From contig JAHJFL010000005.1 in NCBI GenBank assembly GCA_018824795.1, forward strand, positions 1 to 7,994: 7,994 nt of DNA, read 5' to 3'. Position numbers and translations under genes: made by a program. Positions within the stretch are counted from its first letter, which is position 1, and every line of letters starts with the position of its first letter. The DNA comes from a bacterium. Lineage in GTDB: Bacteria; Campylobacterota; Campylobacteria; Campylobacterales; Sulfurimonadaceae. A model generated the notes under the pieces. The model ran no database searches, was not told the origin of the DNA, and worked only from the letters and a program-made list of their open reading frames with translations. Positions 6,198 through 7,994 of this stretch are shown piece after piece.

Positions 6198-7046
6198 TTA
6201 TTTTTGGCAAAGAATTGAGTAAGTCTCAGCTCTTCTGTCACGAATAAGTCCCCAGTACTCTCTTTGTTTAGCATTGTCTTCCAAGTCATACTCTGCATAG
6301 AGAATCTCTTCTTTATCACGACTAGCTTCGGCAATTTTAGCTCCCGTATAATCAGTCATAAAAGATGAACCGTAAAAGTTAAGTGAGCAACACTCACCTT
6401 TTTCTTCTCCATAACGGTTTGCAACTATTACAGGAACAGTATTTGTAGCGGCATGACCCATTTGAACTCTTTGCCAATGCTCTTTAGAATCTAAATGAAT
6501 TTCAGGTTCACTTCCAATAGCCGTCGGATAAAAAATAATCTCAGCACCCAAAAGAGTAAGTGCGCGGGCAGTTTCGCAGAACCATTGGTCCCAGCAAATG
6601 CCTACACCAATTTTTCCAAACGCAGTATCCCAGACTTTAAATCCTGTGTCGCCCGGTTTGAAATAAAACTTCTCTTCATAACCAGGACCATCAGGAATGT
6701 GCGTTTTACGGTAGTTGTCCATAACAGTTCCATCTGCGTTTACGACAACCAAAGAGTTGAAATACTCCTCACCGCTTTTCTCAAAGTAACTCACAAGAAT
6801 CACAACTTTAAGCTCTTTTGCCATTACAGCAAATTCCGCTATTAGTTGATTATCTTTCAAAGGCGTTGCCCATGAAAAATATTTTTTGTCCATATCTTTA
6901 CAAAAATAGAGCCCTTCAAAAAGCTCAGGTAAAAGTATTATCTGCGCACCATTGGAAGCTGCTTCTTGAACTAATCTTTTAGCTTTTTCAACATTTGAGC
7001 TTTTGTCTTCGCTCATGCTCATTTGAATTGCAGATACTTTAACCAT
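6198..7046 (-). CDS. aguB: AguB, N-carbamoylputrescine amidase
   Basis: Carbon-nitrogen hydrolase (nitrilase superfamily) that converts N-carbamoylputrescine to putrescine, CO2 and ammonia. This is the last step of the agmatine deiminase route from arginine to polyamines. At 282 residues it is close to the usual length (about 290). The catalytic triad is visible: Glu41 in LLPELFEG, Lys114 in NYRKTHIPDGPGYEEKFYF (111-129), and Cys151 in GICWDQWFCETAR (149-161). The YRKxHIPDGPGYxEKFYFxPGD and CWDQWFPE-type segments, together with GSEPE (178-182) and HWQRVMQGHA-like HWQRVQMGHAA (190-200), single out AguB from other nitrilase relatives. The ATG has AGAGG upstream inside the end of ppiC and lies 3 bp after its stop, so the two are probably co-transcribed. 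The partner agmatine deiminase (aguA) is not in this window. Confidence 0.94.
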   Translation of the reverse strand: MVKVSAIQMSMSEDKSSNVEKAKRLVQEAASNGAQIILLPELFEGLYFCKDMDKKYFSWATPLKDNQLIAEFAVMAKELKVVILVSYFEKSGEEYFNSLVVVNADGTVMDNYRKTHIPDGPGYEEKFYFKPGDTGFKVWDTAFGKIGVGICWDQWFCETARALTLLGAEIIFYPTAIGSEPEIHLDSKEHWQRVQMGHAATNTVPVIVANRYGEEKGECCSLNFYGSSFMTDYTGAKIAEASRDKEEILYAEYDLEDNAKQREYWGLIRDRRAETYSILCQK

Positions 7047-7049
7047 AAC

Positions 7050-7331
7050 TTAGCCTCTGCTTGTAACTTCTAAAAGGTGGTAACCAAACTGCGTTTTAAT
7101 TGGACCGTATAAAACGCCAACATCACCAGTGAATACAGCTTTATCAAACTCAGGAACCATTTGTCCCGGACCAAATTTACCTAAATCTCCGCCTTTTCTT
7201 CCCGATGGACATTGTGAGTAAGACCCTGCAATGCTCTCAAAAGTAGAAGCTCCGCTCTCTATTTCTGCTTTTAGAGTGTTACACTCATCCTCACTGTGAA
7301 CAAGTATGTGTCTTGCTGTTGCGTATGCCAT
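7050..7331 (-). CDS. ppiC: PpiC, cytosolic parvulin-type peptidyl-prolyl isomerase
   Basis: Single-domain parvulin that speeds cis-trans isomerisation of peptidyl-proline bonds. The 93-residue length equals E. coli PpiC (Par10), and the sequence tracks it closely: ARHILV (6-11), SQCPSGRKGGDLGKFGPGQM (39-58), VPEFDKAVF (59-67), GPIKTQFGYHLLEV (76-89). The active-site pair of histidines (His8 and His85), Cys41, and the FDK/FGYH motifs are all present. There is no signal peptide, so it is cytoplasmic, unlike the secreted SurA/PrsA types. The ATG is preceded by AAGGAA with 6-nt spacing, a strong ribosome site. It heads a two-gene unit with aguB. Its 5' region contains the hairpin-rich element described separately, which may lie in its untranslated leader. 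Confidence 0.95.
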   Translation of the reverse strand: MAYATARHILVHSEDECNTLKAEIESGASTFESIAGSYSQCPSGRKGGDLGKFGPGQMVPEFDKAVFTGDVGVLYGPIKTQFGYHLLEVTSRG

Positions 7332-7342
7332 AATATTTCCTT

Positions 7343-7477
7343 AGTTTTAATCTGATGTTACACACTTTATGAGCAAAAGCCCATAAAGCGGCAGGGACAA
7401 ATGTCCCTGCAACCCCCTAAAGCTACTCGCAACTTTCGGTTACAAGAGAAAAAAAGTGTGTAAAGTCAGTTTTAATC
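7343..7477 (-). repeat. MITE-like multi-hairpin palindromic element flanked by 10-bp direct repeats
   Basis: Direct repeats AGTTTTAATC lie at 7343-7352 and 7468-7477. Between them, TGATGTTACACACTTT (7353-7368) is an inverted match of the stretch 7453-7468 with two mismatches, including an 11-bp perfect core (TTACACACTTT at 7358-7368 against AAAGTGTGTAA at 7453-7463). Three inner stem-loops follow: CTTTATG/CATAAAG (7365-7371 and 7382-7388), the perfect 20-bp palindrome GCAGGGACAAATGTCCCTGC (7391-7410), and GCAAC/GTTAC around TTTCG (7430-7444). Two of these stems pair better as minus-strand RNA, where mismatches become G-U pairs. The layout (terminal inverted repeats plus flanking duplication, no ORF) fits a miniature inverted-repeat element or a REP-like intergenic repeat. 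A structured RNA in the ppiC leader is the alternative. Copy number in the genome is unknown to me. Confidence 0.6.
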
Positions 7478-7482
7478 CTGGC

Positions 7483-7488
7483 ATTTTA
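7483..7488 (-). promoter_or_regulatory. Possible -10 element of the ppiC-aguB unit, upstream of the hairpin element
   Basis: On the minus strand TAAAAT, preceded by GTG, lies just outside the palindromic element, with an AT-rich upstream region and no clear -35. If used, transcription would start near 7476, and the ppiC message would carry a leader of about 145 nt containing the whole hairpin element. This is a weak pattern match. Confidence 0.3.
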
Positions 7489-7551
7489 CACTAATTTTGT
7501 TTGCTTTAAAAATTATTAACCATAATAATTAAATTTATTTAAGGTTATATT

Positions 7552-7557
7552 TATAGT
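7552..7557 (+). promoter_or_regulatory. Possible -10 element of the lipoprotein gene
   Basis: TATAGT (overlapped by TATATT just upstream) lies about 40 nt before the lipoprotein ATG, in a very AT-rich stretch (7500-7560) of the kind that replaces a -35 box in Campylobacterota promoters. It predicts a leader of roughly 30-35 nt ending in the GGAG ribosome site at 7587-7590. Low-confidence pattern call. Confidence 0.3.
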
Positions 7558-7596
7558 AGTGCTTGAGTATTATTTGCTAAAAAAATGGAGTATTTT

Positions 7597-7994
7597 ATGA
7601 AAAAAATTATCTTGGCGGCACTGAGTGCCTTTGTATTTTTAGGATGTAGCTCAAACGCAACAAATGAAAATGTGAAACCGGCACTGGTACTAAACCAAAG
7701 TATAGAAAGTTTGCAGTTAAATGATCAATTTGAAGTAGCACAGACAATACCTGCTGATACAAAAAAGATTATCTTCGCGTTTTCCAAAGATGTCGGTCAC
7801 ACTTGTAACGATTTTTTTGCTACAAAAGTACCAAGCTATTTAACAGATAACAAAGTAGTATTTGTGGCTGACGTCAGTGGCGCACCTTCTCTTATAAGAA
7901 GTATGTTCATTCTTCCTGGGCTCAAAGATTTTAAACACACCGTTTTAGTGATGGATGACAAAACTCTTGCTGGCAAATATAAAGCAGGTATGGA
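7597..7994 (+). CDS. Putative lipoprotein of unknown function, thioredoxin-fold-like (partial, runs off window end)
   Basis: The reading frame is open to the window edge, with about 132 residues visible. It begins MKKIILAALSAFVFLGCSSN, a lipoprotein signal peptide with lipobox FLGC and Cys17 as the lipidated residue. The mature part has alternating strand/helix segments (KKIIFAFSKDVGHTCNDFFA at 56-75, then KVVFVADVSGAPSLIRSMFI at 86-105, then HTVLVMDDKT). This resembles a thioredoxin-like fold, but there is no CxxC; Cys70 is the only cysteine in the mature part after the lipid-anchor Cys17. I recall similar short proteins in Campylobacterota without an assigned function. Start choice: an in-frame ATG exists four codons upstream at 7585, but GGAG (7587-7590) sits at ideal spacing for the ATG at 7597, and that start gives a clean MKK signal peptide. 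It reads divergently from ppiC. Confidence 0.85.
   Translation, partial: MKKIILAALSAFVFLGCSSNATNENVKPALVLNQSIESLQLNDQFEVAQTIPADTKKIIFAFSKDVGHTCNDFFATKVPSYLTDNKVVFVADVSGAPSLIRSMFILPGLKDFKHTVLVMDDKTLAGKYKAGM

Noticed and set aside
6113..6334. 73-residue minus-strand ORF spanning the convergent junction
   Set aside because: It overlaps aguB in another frame and the transporter antisense, with no ribosome site and no conserved pattern.
6495..6845. 116-residue plus-strand ORF opposite aguB
   Set aside because: It is antisense to an intact nitrilase gene, with no start signals or recognisable motifs.
7391..7410. Rho-independent terminator
   Set aside because: The stem is strong but is followed by AACCCCC on the plus strand and CGCTTTATGG on the minus strand, not by a T-tract, and it lies upstream of both divergent genes.
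7343..7477. Integron attC recombination site
   Set aside because: The size and palindromic nature fit, but the required RYYYAAC and GTTRRRY ends are not present (GTTACAC is seen where GTTRRRY is needed), and no integrase or cassette array is visible.
1..7994. CRISPR array, defence island, prophage or IS transposase
   Set aside because: No regularly spaced repeats, no nuclease/helicase/transposase motifs and no base-composition break were seen apart from the small palindromic element.

Overview
The window is compact, AT-rich bacterial chromosome with almost no spare sequence. Protein style (Lys/Ile/Phe-rich), a single-domain cytosolic parvulin, a UbiA-family enzyme of the MqnP (futalosine menaquinone) type, a lineage-typical MiaA with DSLSIY instead of DSMQVY, and an 'FLGC' lipobox all suggest Campylobacterota (Epsilonproteobacteria), most likely a Sulfurimonas-like organism. 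The genus is inferred from protein character and not from any database match.

Layout. (1) Positions 1-3418, minus strand: a five-gene operon read right to left, mqnP/ubiA prenyltransferase -> degenerate PilZ-like protein -> membrane-anchored coiled-coil/HTH protein -> ftsW -> murG (cut by the window edge). Junctions are TAATG, GTGA, 9 bp and 13 bp, so co-transcription is very likely. The distal part is the classical ftsW-murG pair of the cell-wall cluster. The proximal part adds a quinone-type prenyltransferase and two proteins of unknown function. (2) Positions 3419-3486: a 68-bp divergent promoter region. It holds a perfect extended -10 (TGCTATAAT) so close to miaA that the miaA transcript may be leaderless. 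(3) Positions 3487-6190, plus strand: miaA (tRNA A37 dimethylallyltransferase), overlapping by 8 bp a Na/Pi-cotransporter-family membrane protein with a PhoU-like tail. (4) Positions 6198-7331, minus strand: ppiC (parvulin) followed by aguB (N-carbamoylputrescine amidase), 3 bp apart and convergent with the transporter across 7 bp. (5) Positions 7332-7596: the only sizeable intergenic region, 265 bp. It holds a roughly 115-bp multi-hairpin palindromic element with imperfect terminal inverted repeats, flanked by a 10-bp direct repeat, then an AT-rich promoter stretch. (6) Positions 7597-7994, plus strand: the start of a small lipoprotein of unknown function, open at the window edge.

There is no CRISPR array, no recognisable IS transposase, no phage gene, and no tRNA or rRNA in the window. 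Most genes are core housekeeping. The parts that invite a second look are the MITE-like or structured-RNA element at 7343-7477, the two uncharacterised proteins embedded in the mqnP-ftsW-murG operon, and the apparently leaderless miaA.
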